From Acidobacteriaceae bacterium (GTDB lineage: Bacteria; Acidobacteriota; Terriglobia; Terriglobales; Acidobacteriaceae), in contig JARLFX010000243.1 of the NCBI GenBank assembly GCA_031296355.1, positions 1 through 45,277 on the forward strand: 45,277 bases of DNA. Direction: 5' to 3'. A program made the position numbers and the translations under genes. Shown here piece after piece: positions 1-9,296 of the stretch (the stretch's first letter is position 1; each line of letters starts with the position of its first letter). Below the pieces are notes generated by a model that worked only from the letters and a program-made list of their open reading frames with translations, did no database searches and had not been told where the DNA came from.

Positions 1-731
1 AAGAGCAGGAACATGACGCCAATGGCCGCGGCGTAGAACGACACCATGTCCTTGTTCTTGCCGACGACGGCGCGTTCCTTCACCGGGACGAGGCTACTCA
101 TACCCGAGCTGCTGCCAGTGCCGCCGTTGGCCTCCTGCTTCGCCAGCCGGTCGCGCAGGTTGGCCTGATTTTCGTCGATCAGCTTGCGCTGTTCCGCGGT
201 CAGTCCGCCGGAGTATTGATCGAAATACTTCATGCCCTGCTGCATCATCACATCGGGCATCGACATCATGCCGACCTTTTGGAGCAGGCCTATGACTATT
301 TGTGGTGCGATGGCGTCGCTGTTGTCGCGGAGCATTTCAATCTGCGGGCTGTTTTCATCTTTGGTAAAGGAGATGGGATTGGCGCCGTAGCCTGCGGGAA
401 TGATGAGGGCAACAGGCGCGGTGCCGTTCTTGACGGCGGTCTCAGCGGTCTGCGGGGTATAGAGCGGCTGCTCAACGCCCTTCTTCGCGTCAGGTCGCAG
501 CTTTACCTTGAGCGAACCTTCGCGGACAAGGCCTTGCACGAGACGCTGGGAGACGGCGGTGTTATCCGCATCGACCACAACGACGGAGACGCGGGCCGTG
601 CCGTCGCGCTGGCCGCCAAAGATGACGGCGAAGATGCTGAAGAAGACGATCGGCAGCACAAAGCTGAGCGCAAGCGCTCCGCCGTCGCGGCGCAGACCGG
701 CCCATGCGGTTCGGACGATGGGAAATATCAT
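1..731 (-). CDS. ABC-2 type exporter, permease subunit (3' part missing)
   Basis: Membrane permease of an ABC-2 exporter; the gene runs off the left edge. The visible N-terminus begins MIFPIVRTAWAGLRRDGG, followed by a hydrophobic first helix (about residues 20-40) and a long extracytoplasmic region (VSVVVVDADNTAVSQRL onward), as in the ABC2_membrane_3 group. A second hydrophobic stretch begins at the edge (MVSFYAAAIGVMFLL). The start ATG overlaps the stop of the upstream ATPase gene in an ATGA, so the two are translationally coupled and form one exporter. The substrate cannot be told from sequence. Confidence 0.85.
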   Translation of the reverse strand, partial: MIFPIVRTAWAGLRRDGGALALSFVLPIVFFSIFAVIFGGQRDGTARVSVVVVDADNTAVSQRLVQGLVREGSLKVKLRPDAKKGVEQPLYTPQTAETAVKNGTAPVALIIPAGYGANPISFTKDENSPQIEMLRDNSDAIAPQIVIGLLQKVGMMSMPDVMMQQGMKYFDQYSGGLTAEQRKLIDENQANLRDRLAKQEANGGTGSSSGMSSLVPVKERAVVGKNKDMVSFYAAAIGVMFLL

Positions 732-1678
732 TCGCGCAGATCCCTTCCGGTGAGGTGCAGGAAGACCGATTCAAGATTGGGGCGCTGCAGGCGCACATCC
801 GTTAGGTCCAGGCCTGCCTGCACAGCAGAGTCCAGGATGCCGCCGATTTCAGTGGGGTGCTCAACGGAGAAGATGGCGGTCTCGCCTGCGACTTTGCCGC
901 CGCGCGAACCGGCCCAGGCGGCGACCTCTTCTGCCGGGCTGGAGAAGCACGCCTCCACTTGATTGCGCGATGCGAAGGAGGCTTGCACTAATTCTTCTGC
1001 TGTGCCGAGGGCGATGATCTTGCCATGGTCCACGATGGCGATGCGGTCGCAGAGGCGCTCAGCCTCTTCCATATAATGCGTGGTGTAGATCAGCGAGATG
1101 CCTTCGCCGTGCAGCGTCTCGATCATTTCGAAGATGCGATTGCGCGACTGCGGATCGACGCCGACGGTGGGCTCGTCCATCAGCACGAGACGGGGGTGGT
1201 GGATCATGCCGGCGGCCATGTTCAGGCGGCGCTTCATGCCGCCGGAGAGATTCTTGACGCGCTCATCTTTGCGGTCTTCGAGGGATGCCCAGTTGAGCCC
1301 CCATTTGACGGCTTCATACAGGGTGGAGCCGGAGAGACCGTGATAGCGGCCAAAGGCGAGCAGGTTTTCCTGGCAGGTGAGGCGCGGGTAGAGGGCAAGG
1401 TCCTGCGGCACCCAGCCGATGCTCATGCGAGCGGCAGATGTGCCGGCGGACTGGCCAAAGATGGCGACGGAGCCGGAGTCTGCCTGCACGCGGCCCACGA
1501 TGCTGCGGATGAGGGTGCTTTTGCCGGCGCCGTTGGGGCCGAGCAGGCCGAGGGATTCGCCCGCGTGCACTTCGAGACTGATTGAATCGACTGCTGTAAG
1601 CGAGCCGAACCGCTTTACGAGATTTTCGATGCGGAGGGGAAGGGCTGCCGGCGAATCGGATATCGATGATGCGGGCAC
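728..1678 (-). CDS. ABC transporter ATP-binding protein (ABC-2 exporter)
   Basis: ATPase subunit that powers the permease encoded just downstream. In the 316-residue product the Walker A motif GPNGAGKST lies at about 47-55, the Q-loop glutamine near 92, the signature LSGGM at 144-148, Walker B LVLMDEP at 164-170 and the switch histidine in TTH near 201. The tail of about 90 residues after the nucleotide-binding domain is usual for drug/lipid exporter ATPases (NatA/CcmA type). A longer reading from an ATG at 1684 is possible, but there the ribosome-binding sequence GGAGGA would abut the start. From the GTG at 1678 the same GGAGGA sits 6 nt upstream, so I chose GTG. Probably the first gene of a two-gene (or longer) operon. 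Confidence 0.9.
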   Translation of the reverse strand: MPASSISDSPAALPLRIENLVKRFGSLTAVDSISLEVHAGESLGLLGPNGAGKSTLIRSIVGRVQADSGSVAIFGQSAGTSAARMSIGWVPQDLALYPRLTCQENLLAFGRYHGLSGSTLYEAVKWGLNWASLEDRKDERVKNLSGGMKRRLNMAAGMIHHPRLVLMDEPTVGVDPQSRNRIFEMIETLHGEGISLIYTTHYMEEAERLCDRIAIVDHGKIIALGTAEELVQASFASRNQVEACFSSPAEEVAAWAGSRGGKVAGETAIFSVEHPTEIGGILDSAVQAGLDLTDVRLQRPNLESVFLHLTGRDLRE

Positions 1679-1684
1679 GAGCAT

Positions 1685-1690
1685 TCCTCC
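1685..1690 (-). promoter_or_regulatory. Ribosome-binding site that decides the ABC ATPase start
   Basis: GGAGGA on the minus strand. It touches the ATG at 1684 with no spacer but is 6 nt from the GTG at 1678, which favours GTG as the true initiation codon. Confidence 0.6.
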
Positions 1691-1835
1691 GGGGGATAAG
1701 GGCTACGGAAACTATAACGTAGGGGCGGAGGAGTGGGAGAAATTTGCAGTAAATTTTTGGAGATAAACGGCAGGGGGAATCGCGGGGGCTTCGGCCTGAT
1801 GGAACGGTCACTCTTTCCTCAGCCCCAAGCCGTAT

Positions 1836-3455
1836 ATGCTTGTTGGCACGATGACCACTCTTCCGAACAAAGCACAGGCTACCGCGCGACAGGCTGCAGA
1901 ACCAGACGCAAAACTCAATCAAACCGATGTTTACGCGGTATTTGGCGCGGAGCCGGAGGTGCTGGCGTATGCCATGGCGAAGTATTCGCGCAGCTCGCTG
2001 AGCATGAAGGAGTCGCTGGCGGAGATTAGCTCGCAGCGGGCGGAAGACTTTCTGAACACGTTTTATTTTCAGTATGGGCACCGGTCGATTGCCGACCTGG
2101 CGCATGTGGCATTTGCGCTGGAAAAGCTGTCTTTACTGGCTGCTGTGGCGGTGGTGGATGAGCAGCGGTGGGATGGGCAGGAGCGGTCGACGCGGTACCA
2201 GAATTTCAGGAAATCCGGCTGGTTTACGCCTGATCTGGGGGAGAAGACCGCGGAGTTTACCGTGGCTATTGAACGGCTGTTCGCCGGTTACGACACGGTG
2301 AGCGCGGGGATGCTGACGGCGCTCAAGGCGGCCGTGCCGCGGCCGGAGGCGATGGATGAGGGCGCCTATACGCGGACGCTTAAGGCGCGGGCTTTCGACA
2401 TTGCGCGCTACATGCTTCCGCTGGCTACGAATACTTCGCTGGGACAGATTGTGAATGCGCGGACGCTGGAGACGCAGGTGTCGCGGCTGCTGAGCAGTGG
2501 GTTTGCCGAGGTGCGCGAACTGGGAGCGAAGCTGCGCGCGGCGGCGGCGGGGCCGGCGTGGGATGTGCGGCACGACGAGGCGCGGGTACTGCTGCAGGAG
2601 ATCTGCTCGGCGGATTCAACGGGCGGGCTGTGCAGCGAGCGGGCGAAGGAAATTTTGCTGCGCGAGGTGAAGGTTTCGCCGACGCTGGTGAAGTATGCGG
2701 CGGCGAATGAGTATGCCATGAAGACCGCGCCGGAGCTGGCACAGGCGGCGACGGAGTTGATGGCCGGCGTGGAGATCGCGCCGGCTCCGGTGGTGGATCT
2801 GGTCGAGAACACGGCGCTGGAGGTGGAGCTGGCGGCTTCGCTGCTGTATCCGCACTGTGACTATTCATACCGGCAGCTCCGCGAGCATGTGGCGGCGCTG
2901 GACGCGAAGAAGCGCGACGAGATTGTGGCTCTGGGCGCGAAGCAGCGCGGGCGGCATGATGAGCTACTGCGGGCGTTCAGCAGCGGGCAGGGGTTTGCAT
3001 TCGACATTTTGATGGATATTGGCGGCTTCCGGGACATGCACCGGCACAGGAAGTGCGTGCAGCTGCTGCAGCCTTGGAGCGACGTCCACGGGTATGAGCT
3101 GCCGGATGCTCCGGGGCAGCCGACGCTGGCCGAGGGCGGGCTGGGCGAGAGCTACAAGGCGGCGATGGATGCGGCGCACGCTTCGTATCGCGCGCTGGCG
3201 GGTTCGGGATTGCCGGAGGCGGGAGCCAGCGCGCAGTATCTGCTGCCGCTGGGGACGCGGTGCCGGAGCCTGTTCAAGATGGATTTTGCCGAGGCGCTGT
3301 ACATCGCAGAGCTGCGGAGCACGCCGGCAGGGCACTACAGCTACCGGCGGGTGGCGTGGGAGATGTTCAAGGCGGTGGAGAAGCGGCATCCTTCGCTGGC
3401 GCAGTTTTTCAGAATTAGTGATGTGAATGAGCCGGTGGATTTGCTGAAGAGGTAA
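1836..3455 (+). CDS. thyX: Two-domain FAD-dependent thymidylate synthase-like protein (ThyX family)
   Basis: 539 residues, about twice the length of classical ThyX, and built from two ThyX-like halves. The first half has YGHRSIADLAHVAFALEKLS (about 80-99), resembling the helix before the ThyX signature, followed by ERSTRYQ (116-122). The second half has MHRHRKC (401-407) and a ThyX-like C-terminal segment (ALYIAELRSTPAGHYSYRRV). Classical ThyX carries RHRxxSxNExSxRY in one piece. Here the first half keeps only the S-x-R-Y end and the second only the RHR beginning. Similar long proteins are annotated as thymidylate synthases, so dTMP synthesis from dUMP is the default call, but activity is not proven. 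No clear ribosome-binding site; a second ATG at 1851 is an alternative start. The gene ends base-to-base with the convergent gene at 3456. Confidence 0.75.
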   Translation: MLVGTMTTLPNKAQATARQAAEPDAKLNQTDVYAVFGAEPEVLAYAMAKYSRSSLSMKESLAEISSQRAEDFLNTFYFQYGHRSIADLAHVAFALEKLSLLAAVAVVDEQRWDGQERSTRYQNFRKSGWFTPDLGEKTAEFTVAIERLFAGYDTVSAGMLTALKAAVPRPEAMDEGAYTRTLKARAFDIARYMLPLATNTSLGQIVNARTLETQVSRLLSSGFAEVRELGAKLRAAAAGPAWDVRHDEARVLLQEICSADSTGGLCSERAKEILLREVKVSPTLVKYAAANEYAMKTAPELAQAATELMAGVEIAPAPVVDLVENTALEVELAASLLYPHCDYSYRQLREHVAALDAKKRDEIVALGAKQRGRHDELLRAFSSGQGFAFDILMDIGGFRDMHRHRKCVQLLQPWSDVHGYELPDAPGQPTLAEGGLGESYKAAMDAAHASYRALAGSGLPEAGASAQYLLPLGTRCRSLFKMDFAEALYIAELRSTPAGHYSYRRVAWEMFKAVEKRHPSLAQFFRISDVNEPVDLLKR

Positions 3456-4013
3456 TTAATTTGCATCTTCAGTTTTCACGCGGGTCCATTCTCTCTTGAA
3501 AATTGCTCTTGAAACCTCTTCGATTTCATTTCGAACGGCATACATTTTCGCAAGAACCTTTTTCTCTTCTTCAGTAGTCCGAGTGTCTTCCGTCTTGGGG
3601 GTCTTTGGCATTTTCAGTGAAAGGAACTTATCCAAAAGCAAGTTCAGGCGCTGATGGTCTGACTCTTCCAGATTCAACATTAGGATTATTTCTGTGCGTA
3701 TCTCATATAGATCAAAAATTTCTTTGATTGATATACCTTCCGTGTGAACAATTAAAGCGGACATTCGAGAGCAAAGTTGGGCAATTTTTGTACGTAACGT
3801 TCTTATCCAAGCTTCTCTCAGCGGAGCGACAATTTGCTTATTCGCCGATCGCTTCGCCGCTTCTAATTGTTTGTCAGTGGCGTCTCGCGCTTCCTTGATT
3901 TGCCTACCGGTTAACTTCCACGTAAGAATAGGACCGACAAAAACAGCTAGTAGAGCCACAACCAGAGAGAGCACTGGCAGGGCAGCGGAGGAATTTGTCG
4001 TCGGGCAATCCAT
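3456..4013 (-). CDS. Hypothetical membrane-anchored coiled-coil protein
   Basis: 185 residues; I recognise no family. An N-terminal hydrophobic segment (about residues 12-33, LPVLSLVVALLAVFVGPILT) should anchor it. A charged, helical, probably coiled-coil region follows (KEARDATDKQLEAAKRSANK), then a helical cytoplasmic domain rich in Leu, Ile, Glu and Lys. Base composition is clearly more AT-rich than both neighbours and codon use differs, suggesting horizontal acquisition. The stop codon abuts that of the convergent ThyX-like gene. There is no Shine-Dalgarno sequence; a perfect TATAAT ends 6 nt before the ATG, which fits leaderless transcription. Function unknown. Confidence 0.7.
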   Translation of the reverse strand: MDCPTTNSSAALPVLSLVVALLAVFVGPILTWKLTGRQIKEARDATDKQLEAAKRSANKQIVAPLREAWIRTLRTKIAQLCSRMSALIVHTEGISIKEIFDLYEIRTEIILMLNLEESDHQRLNLLLDKFLSLKMPKTPKTEDTRTTEEEKKVLAKMYAVRNEIEEVSRAIFKREWTRVKTEDAN

Positions 4014-4019
4014 CAGGGA

Positions 4020-4025
4020 ATTATA
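4020..4025 (-). promoter_or_regulatory. -10 element TATAAT, 6 nt before the start of the 3456-4013 gene
   Basis: Perfect TATAAT on the minus strand with exactly 6 nt between it and the ATG at 4013. Transcription would begin at or next to the A of ATG. No obvious -35. Confidence 0.5.
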
Positions 4026-4146
4026 TACTTCGTTTTTTATTCGCTTTCGCTAGATATTCGTGTTAGTCTTCCACCATTGGCAGCAACCAGGCGAACAAGC
4101 ATCCGGCTTTGAGCGGAGAGATTGATGAAAACAAAGGAGAAATACC

Positions 4147-5226
<1,080 letters not shown>

Positions 5227-5279
5227 GTGCTGCGCGCACGGCGGGTGGCTCACTTCGTTCGCAGAGACTAAAAGCGAGA

Positions 5280-5309
5280 AGCAGGTTCTTCGCTGCGCTC
5301 AGAATGACA
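5280..5309 (+). repeat. Dispersed repeat family C copy (GCTGCGCTC-type)
   Basis: Contains CGCTGCGCTCAGAATGACA. Related copies lie at 11485-11516, 18431-18470 and 44963-44990, all in intergenic DNA and all ending in a version of CTC(A/G)G(A/G)ATG(A/G)CA. Confidence 0.5.
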
Positions 5310-5318
5310 ATCATGACT

Positions 5319-5356
5319 ATGGCCGCGGGAGATGGATTCTCTCGCGGCCATTTTTT
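5319..5356 (+). terminator. Intrinsic terminator after recA
   Basis: A 14-bp stem (ATGGCCGCGGGAGA against TCTCTCGCGGCCAT, one G-U pair) with a 5-nt loop, then six T residues. It serves recA. It is too close to the convergent satP-like gene for the reverse direction to be excluded as well. Confidence 0.85.
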
Positions 5357-5369
5357 GTTAGTGGACGGG

Positions 5370-5951
5370 TTAGCTGATGAAGGGTGCGCCGAGGGGGATG
5401 ACGGTGCGGTTGGCGGTGGAGTTCAGGACTTCGATGAAGGCGACCAGGAGGGCATCGATGCCGGTGAGCAGGCCAAAGATGCCGCCGAGGTGTCCGGTGG
5501 GGTGTCCGAAATCTGCCGCGGCAAGCAGGAAGAAGGTGATCCAGAGCAGGAGGAAGATGCTCCAGATGGCCTTGGGCTTGCGGAAGGAGACGATCCACAT
5601 GAGGAAGGTGAAGATGCCCCAGGCGAACAGGACGACGGCGACGCCGGATGCGGGCGGGGCTTTGAGCCAGCCGTTGCCGAGCGTCCACTGGAGGAGGGCG
5701 AACCACCACCAGAAGGTGCCGTAGGAGGTGAAGGCGACGAGGCCGAAGGTGTTGCCGGAGCGGTACTCGAGGATGCCTGCGATGATCTGGGCGAGGCCGC
5801 CGTAGGCGAAGGCCAGGGGGACGACGGCGGCGACGGCTTCGTGCGGGATGAGGCCTGCGTTGATGGCGCTGAGGACGATGGTGGTGAGGCCGAAGGCGGC
5901 GAGGCCGAGCGGGCCGGGGTTCGCGAGCGGGGAGGGGGAAGTTTCAGACAT
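5370..5951 (-). CDS. satP: Acetate/succinate transporter, GPR1/FUN34/YaaH (SatP) family
   Basis: Inner-membrane uptake channel or symporter for small carboxylates such as acetate. 193 residues with six hydrophobic segments, the usual family size. The N-terminal signature NPGPLGLAAFGLTT (residues 11-24) corresponds to the family's NPAPLGL motif. The open frame extends upstream, but the ATG at 5951 has AAGGAGA about 9 nt before it and starts right before the family signature, so it is the real start. It stands alone on the minus strand between recA and coaD and shares the recA terminator region at its 3' end. Confidence 0.93.
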   Translation of the reverse strand: MSETSPSPLANPGPLGLAAFGLTTIVLSAINAGLIPHEAVAAVVPLAFAYGGLAQIIAGILEYRSGNTFGLVAFTSYGTFWWWFALLQWTLGNGWLKAPPASGVAVVLFAWGIFTFLMWIVSFRKPKAIWSIFLLLWITFFLLAAADFGHPTGHLGGIFGLLTGIDALLVAFIEVLNSTANRTVIPLGAPFIS

Positions 5952-6071
5952 GCGTGCTGTCTCCTTGCAGGATGAGGTGCTGCCGATGCGCGCGCGAGGC
6001 CCGGGAATCGGCGCCGACCATCTTACGCAGGCGAAGGTATGGTTGTGCATGAATTTTTGGGACGGTGGTAT

Positions 6072-6101
6072 TTGCTTGCGCGGCGAGGCGGGCCGTATCC
6101 T
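6072..6101 (+). promoter_or_regulatory. Candidate promoter of coaD with leaderless spacing
   Basis: TTGCTT (6072-6077), an 18-bp spacer and TATCCT (6096-6101). The hexamer ends 6 nt before the coaD ATG, so the transcript would begin at the start codon. Confidence 0.4.
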
Positions 6102-6107
6102 GAAGCT

Positions 6108-6626
6108 ATGAACCTGGTAAAAGCCATCTACCCCGGTACGTTCGATCCGCTCACGAATGGGCATCTGGACCTGATTGCGCGTGGGGCGAAGATTTTTGAC
6201 CACCTGGTGGTGGCGATCCTGCGGAATGAATCAAAGAACCCGCTGTTTTCAGTGGAAGAGCGGGTGGAGATGATTACCGCGGCGACGAAGCCTTTCCCCA
6301 ACGTATCGGTGGCGACGTTTAACGGGCTGCTGGTGGATTTTGCGCGGCAGGAGAAGGCAGGGGCGCTGATCCGGGGAATTCGAGCGATCAGTGATTACGA
6401 GTACGAATTGCAGATGGCGCTGATGAACCGGAGGCTTTCTGCTGACCTGGAGACGGTGTTCATGACGCCGGCGGAGAAGTACAGCTACGTGAGTTCGCGG
6501 ATGATCAAGAATGTCTTCCGGCTGGGCGGGTCGATTGACGGGCTGGTGCCTCCGCTGGTGGCGGAACGGCTGGCGGCGCGGGTGGCGAAGGAAGCGAACG
6601 TCAAGTCGCATACCGAAATCCAGTAG
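6108..6626 (+). CDS. coaD: Phosphopantetheine adenylyltransferase
   Basis: Fourth step of coenzyme A synthesis: 4'-phosphopantetheine + ATP to dephospho-CoA. 172 residues against about 160 in E. coli. It has the nucleotidyltransferase TxGH signature in YPGTFDPLTNGHLDL (about 7-21), the substrate loop RGIRAISDYEYE, and the SSR-containing motif YSYVSSRMIK. An in-frame ATG further upstream would add residues not seen in the family. The ATG at 6108 places YPGTFDP where CoaD normally has it. There is no Shine-Dalgarno sequence, but a -10-like TATCCT ends 6 nt before the ATG. Confidence 0.96.
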   Translation: MNLVKAIYPGTFDPLTNGHLDLIARGAKIFDHLVVAILRNESKNPLFSVEERVEMITAATKPFPNVSVATFNGLLVDFARQEKAGALIRGIRAISDYEYELQMALMNRRLSADLETVFMTPAEKYSYVSSRMIKNVFRLGGSIDGLVPPLVAERLAARVAKEANVKSHTEIQ

Positions 6627-6717
6627 TACTGCGTAAAACCAGGCAGGACGGGGTTGCGGGGCGATTTCCGCGTCGCGTCACTTTATCTGCGGGGCTAAAT
6701 CTGAGAAACTAGAGAGT

Positions 6718-7944
6718 ATGAGCACACCTGTCGCTACTCTTGCAGCCGCGGCTGCCCCGGCATCCAAGAAGATATTTTCCGATCGCATCAACCGCATTGA
6801 AGTTTCGGCCACGATGGCGATTACGGCGAATGCGCTGGCGCTGAAGGCGAAGGGCATTGACCTGGCGGACTTTGGCGCCGGCGAGCCCCACTTTGCCACG
6901 CCGGAACACATCAAGCAGGCCGCAATCGACGCCATCCACGCGAACTTCACGCGCTATACGGCGGTTTCGGGTATTCCTGAAGTGCGCAAGGCGATCGTGG
7001 AGCGGCATGCTGTGGACTTCGGTTCAAGCTATGCGCCGGAAGAGTGCGTGTTCACTACGGGCGGCAAGCTGGCGCTCTTCAACGTGGTACAGGTGCTGGT
7101 GGATCACGGCGACGAGGTAATTCTGCCGGTGCCGTACTGGGTGAGCTTCAAAGACATCATTCAGTATGCGGGCGGCAAAGTTGTCTTTGTGGAGAGCAAG
7201 GAGAGCGAAAACTTCCGCGTGACGGCGCAGATGATCGAAGCTGCGATTACGCCGAAGACGAAGGCGATCATTCTGAATTCGCCGTCGAACCCATCGGGCG
7301 CGGTGATTGCACCGGCGGACCTGGAAGCGATTGTGCGGCTGGCGCACAGCAAGGGCATCTACCTGCTGCTGGATGAGTGCTATGCGTATCTGCAGTACAC
7401 GGGCACGTCGATTTCGGGTGGCTCGTTCACGGATTGCAAGGAGCATGTGATCGTGCTGGGCTCGCTCTCAAAGACGTATGCCATGACGGGCTGGCGCGCG
7501 GGCTATGCGCTGGGACCGAAGGCGATTATCGGAGCGATGGGCAAGTTACAGTCGCAATCGACTTCAAACACGGCGAGCATGGTGCAGAAGGCTTCGGTGG
7601 CTGCGCTGACGGCTTCACAGGATTGTGTGGCTGAGATGCGGGCGAATTTTCTGACGCTGCGTGATCGCATTCTGGCAGGGCTGAAGACGATTCCGGGCGT
7701 GACGTGCACAGTGCCGGAGGGCGCGTTCTATGTGTATCCGAACGTATCGGCATTCTTTGGCAAGGGTGGGATCAAGAGCGCGGCGGATGTTGCCGAGCGA
7801 CTGTTGAGCGAGGCGCATGTGGTGTGTGTGCCGGGTGAGGCGTTTGGCACGACGGACCATATCCGGCTCTCGTATGCAGCAGCGCCCGAGGTTGTGGATA
7901 AGGGCATCGCACGGATGAAGGAATTCTTCGGGAAACTGGCGTAA
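6718..7944 (+). CDS. Pyridoxal-phosphate aminotransferase, class I/II (aspartate aminotransferase type)
   Basis: Transaminase interconverting aspartate/oxaloacetate or a similar amino donor and 2-oxoglutarate. 408 residues, fold-type I. Motifs: FGAGEPHFATPEHI near the N-terminus, NSPSNPSGAV (substrate/cofactor Asn), DECYAYL, and the Schiff-base lysine K252 in SLSKTYAMTGWRAGY. It resembles the thermostable AspB group rather than the enterobacterial AspC group. The first 20 residues are an Ala-rich extension before the conserved NRIEVSATMAI. Exact substrate is not decided by sequence. It ends in its own terminator. Confidence 0.9.
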   Translation: MSTPVATLAAAAAPASKKIFSDRINRIEVSATMAITANALALKAKGIDLADFGAGEPHFATPEHIKQAAIDAIHANFTRYTAVSGIPEVRKAIVERHAVDFGSSYAPEECVFTTGGKLALFNVVQVLVDHGDEVILPVPYWVSFKDIIQYAGGKVVFVESKESENFRVTAQMIEAAITPKTKAIILNSPSNPSGAVIAPADLEAIVRLAHSKGIYLLLDECYAYLQYTGTSISGGSFTDCKEHVIVLGSLSKTYAMTGWRAGYALGPKAIIGAMGKLQSQSTSNTASMVQKASVAALTASQDCVAEMRANFLTLRDRILAGLKTIPGVTCTVPEGAFYVYPNVSAFFGKGGIKSAADVAERLLSEAHVVCVPGEAFGTTDHIRLSYAAAPEVVDKGIARMKEFFGKLA

Positions 7945-7959
7945 TCTTGTAGTTGTGAG

Positions 7960-7996
7960 CGGGCTGTAGCAGATGCTGCGGCCCGTTTTGTTTTTT
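7960..7996 (+). terminator. Intrinsic terminator after the aminotransferase gene
   Basis: A GC-rich stem (CGGGCTGTAGCA paired with TGCTGCGGCCCG, two G-U pairs, tight loop) followed by TTTTGTTTTTT. It ends only 8 nt before the TTG proposed as the start of the next gene. Confidence 0.75.
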
Positions 7997-8004
7997 CTGC
8001 GATT

Positions 8005-9138
8005 TTGACGAACAAACCCTCCAATTCGATTGTGTTTGCGCCGGTGATTCTGGCCGGCGGCAGCGGCACGCGCTTCTGGCCGCGCAGCCGCCGCTCGCGC
8101 GCCAAGCAGGTGCTGGTGCTGGATGGCGAACGCTCGATGATCCAGCAGACGGTGGACCGTTTGCGGGCGGTGGCTGATCCGGGCGATGTGTGGGTGCTGA
8201 CGAATGAGATGCTGCGCGGCACGATTGCCGGCCAGCTTCCTGAACTGAATCCAGGCCATATTTTGAGCGAGCCGGTAGCGCGCAATACTGCCCCGGCGTG
8301 TGCGCTGGCTGCATTTCTGCTGGAACCGACGCAGCCGGATACGGTGATCGGGATATTCCCATCAGACCATGTGGTGCAGAACGAGGCGCGCTTTACCGAA
8401 GTGCTGCAGACGGCAATCAAGCTGGCAGCAGCGGGCGAGAACATTGTGGTGCTGGGTGTGCCGCCGACGCGGGCAGAGACGGGCTACGGCTACATCGAGC
8501 TGGATGCGCAGGTGCAGGACGGCAGCGTGCCGGTGCATAGCGTGAAGCGGTTTACGGAGAAGCCGGACAAAGAGCTGGCTGAGAAGTTTCTGGCTGCGGG
8601 AAATTACGAGTGGAACAGTGGCGTATTCCTGTGGAGCGCGCGCACGCTGGCGAATGCCATTCGCAAATACGCCCCGGCTATGGTGGCTCCGCTGGAAGCG
8701 ATTGCGAAGGCGCACGGTACGCCGGAGTTTGAGCGGGTATTTGAGGCAGAGTATGTAAAGTGTGAATCCATCAGCGTGGATTATGCCGTGCTGGAACCGG
8801 CTTCGCATGGAGACGGCGCGAAGATATTGTGCGTGCCTGCGGACTTTGCATGGAACGATCTGGGGTCGTGGGCGGCGCTGCATGAACATGAGCTGGCAGT
8901 GAAGGCAGCAGGGACCGATGAGCGGCAGAATGTAGTAGAAGCTCTGGGCGCCACGGTGATCGATGCTCAGGGGAATTATGTGTACGCGCCGGGTAAGATG
9001 GTGGCGCTGGTGGGTGTGCAGAACCTGGTGGTAGTAGAGACGGAAGACGCGCTGCTGATCACGACGCTGGAGAATTCACAGCGCGTTGGCGAGATTGTGA
9101 AGCGGCTGGCGGCGGAGAAGAAGACGGATTTGATTTAG
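8005..9138 (+). CDS. Mannose-1-phosphate guanylyltransferase (GDP-mannose synthesis)
   Basis: Makes GDP-mannose from mannose-1-phosphate and GTP, a precursor for exopolysaccharide and glycoprotein glycans. 377 residues from TTG, the size of single-domain enzymes without the isomerase half. Nucleotide-binding signature LAGGSGTRFWPRSR near residues 16-29, VARNTAPA, the catalytic-loop FTEKPD, WNSGVFLWS, SVDYAVLE and the metal-site region WNDLGSWAALHE. The TTG start has no ribosome-binding site and lies just past the preceding terminator. A GTG at 8032 (giving VFAPVILAGG) is an equally good start. Together with the mutase downstream it forms a mannose/glucose nucleotide pathway. Confidence 0.9.
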   Translation: MTNKPSNSIVFAPVILAGGSGTRFWPRSRRSRAKQVLVLDGERSMIQQTVDRLRAVADPGDVWVLTNEMLRGTIAGQLPELNPGHILSEPVARNTAPACALAAFLLEPTQPDTVIGIFPSDHVVQNEARFTEVLQTAIKLAAAGENIVVLGVPPTRAETGYGYIELDAQVQDGSVPVHSVKRFTEKPDKELAEKFLAAGNYEWNSGVFLWSARTLANAIRKYAPAMVAPLEAIAKAHGTPEFERVFEAEYVKCESISVDYAVLEPASHGDGAKILCVPADFAWNDLGSWAALHEHELAVKAAGTDERQNVVEALGATVIDAQGNYVYAPGKMVALVGVQNLVVVETEDALLITTLENSQRVGEIVKRLAAEKKTDLI

Positions 9139-9204
9139 CAGCGGGAAGAGCACCGACTGGGGAGAATTTGCGCGCGTCGCGCGGCCGTCGCTGTGCGACG
9201 CTAT

Positions 9205-9247
9205 CCCACCCTAACGACGATGAAGCCGTCGTGAGGATGGGGCACCC
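9205..9247. repeat. Palindromic intergenic repeat, family B
   Basis: Imperfect inverted repeat: CCCACCCT-a-ACGACG, a 7-nt loop, CGTCGT-g-AGGATGGG, then GGCACCC. The outer CCCA...TGGGGCACCC is shared with the family A repeats, suggesting a related element with a different core. Confidence 0.55.
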
Positions 9248-9296
9248 AGAGAATGGGTTATGCGAGCAGGGTGTAGAGATTGATTGAGGAGTCGTA

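Noticed and set aside
1314..2105. 263-codon minus-strand frame spanning the ABC-thyX gap
   Set aside because: Arg/Pro-rich, overlaps two well-supported genes and the intergenic region; no family features.
4014..4146. Search for an SOS (LexA) box upstream of recA
   Set aside because: No clear symmetrical operator of a known LexA type could be recognised by eye.
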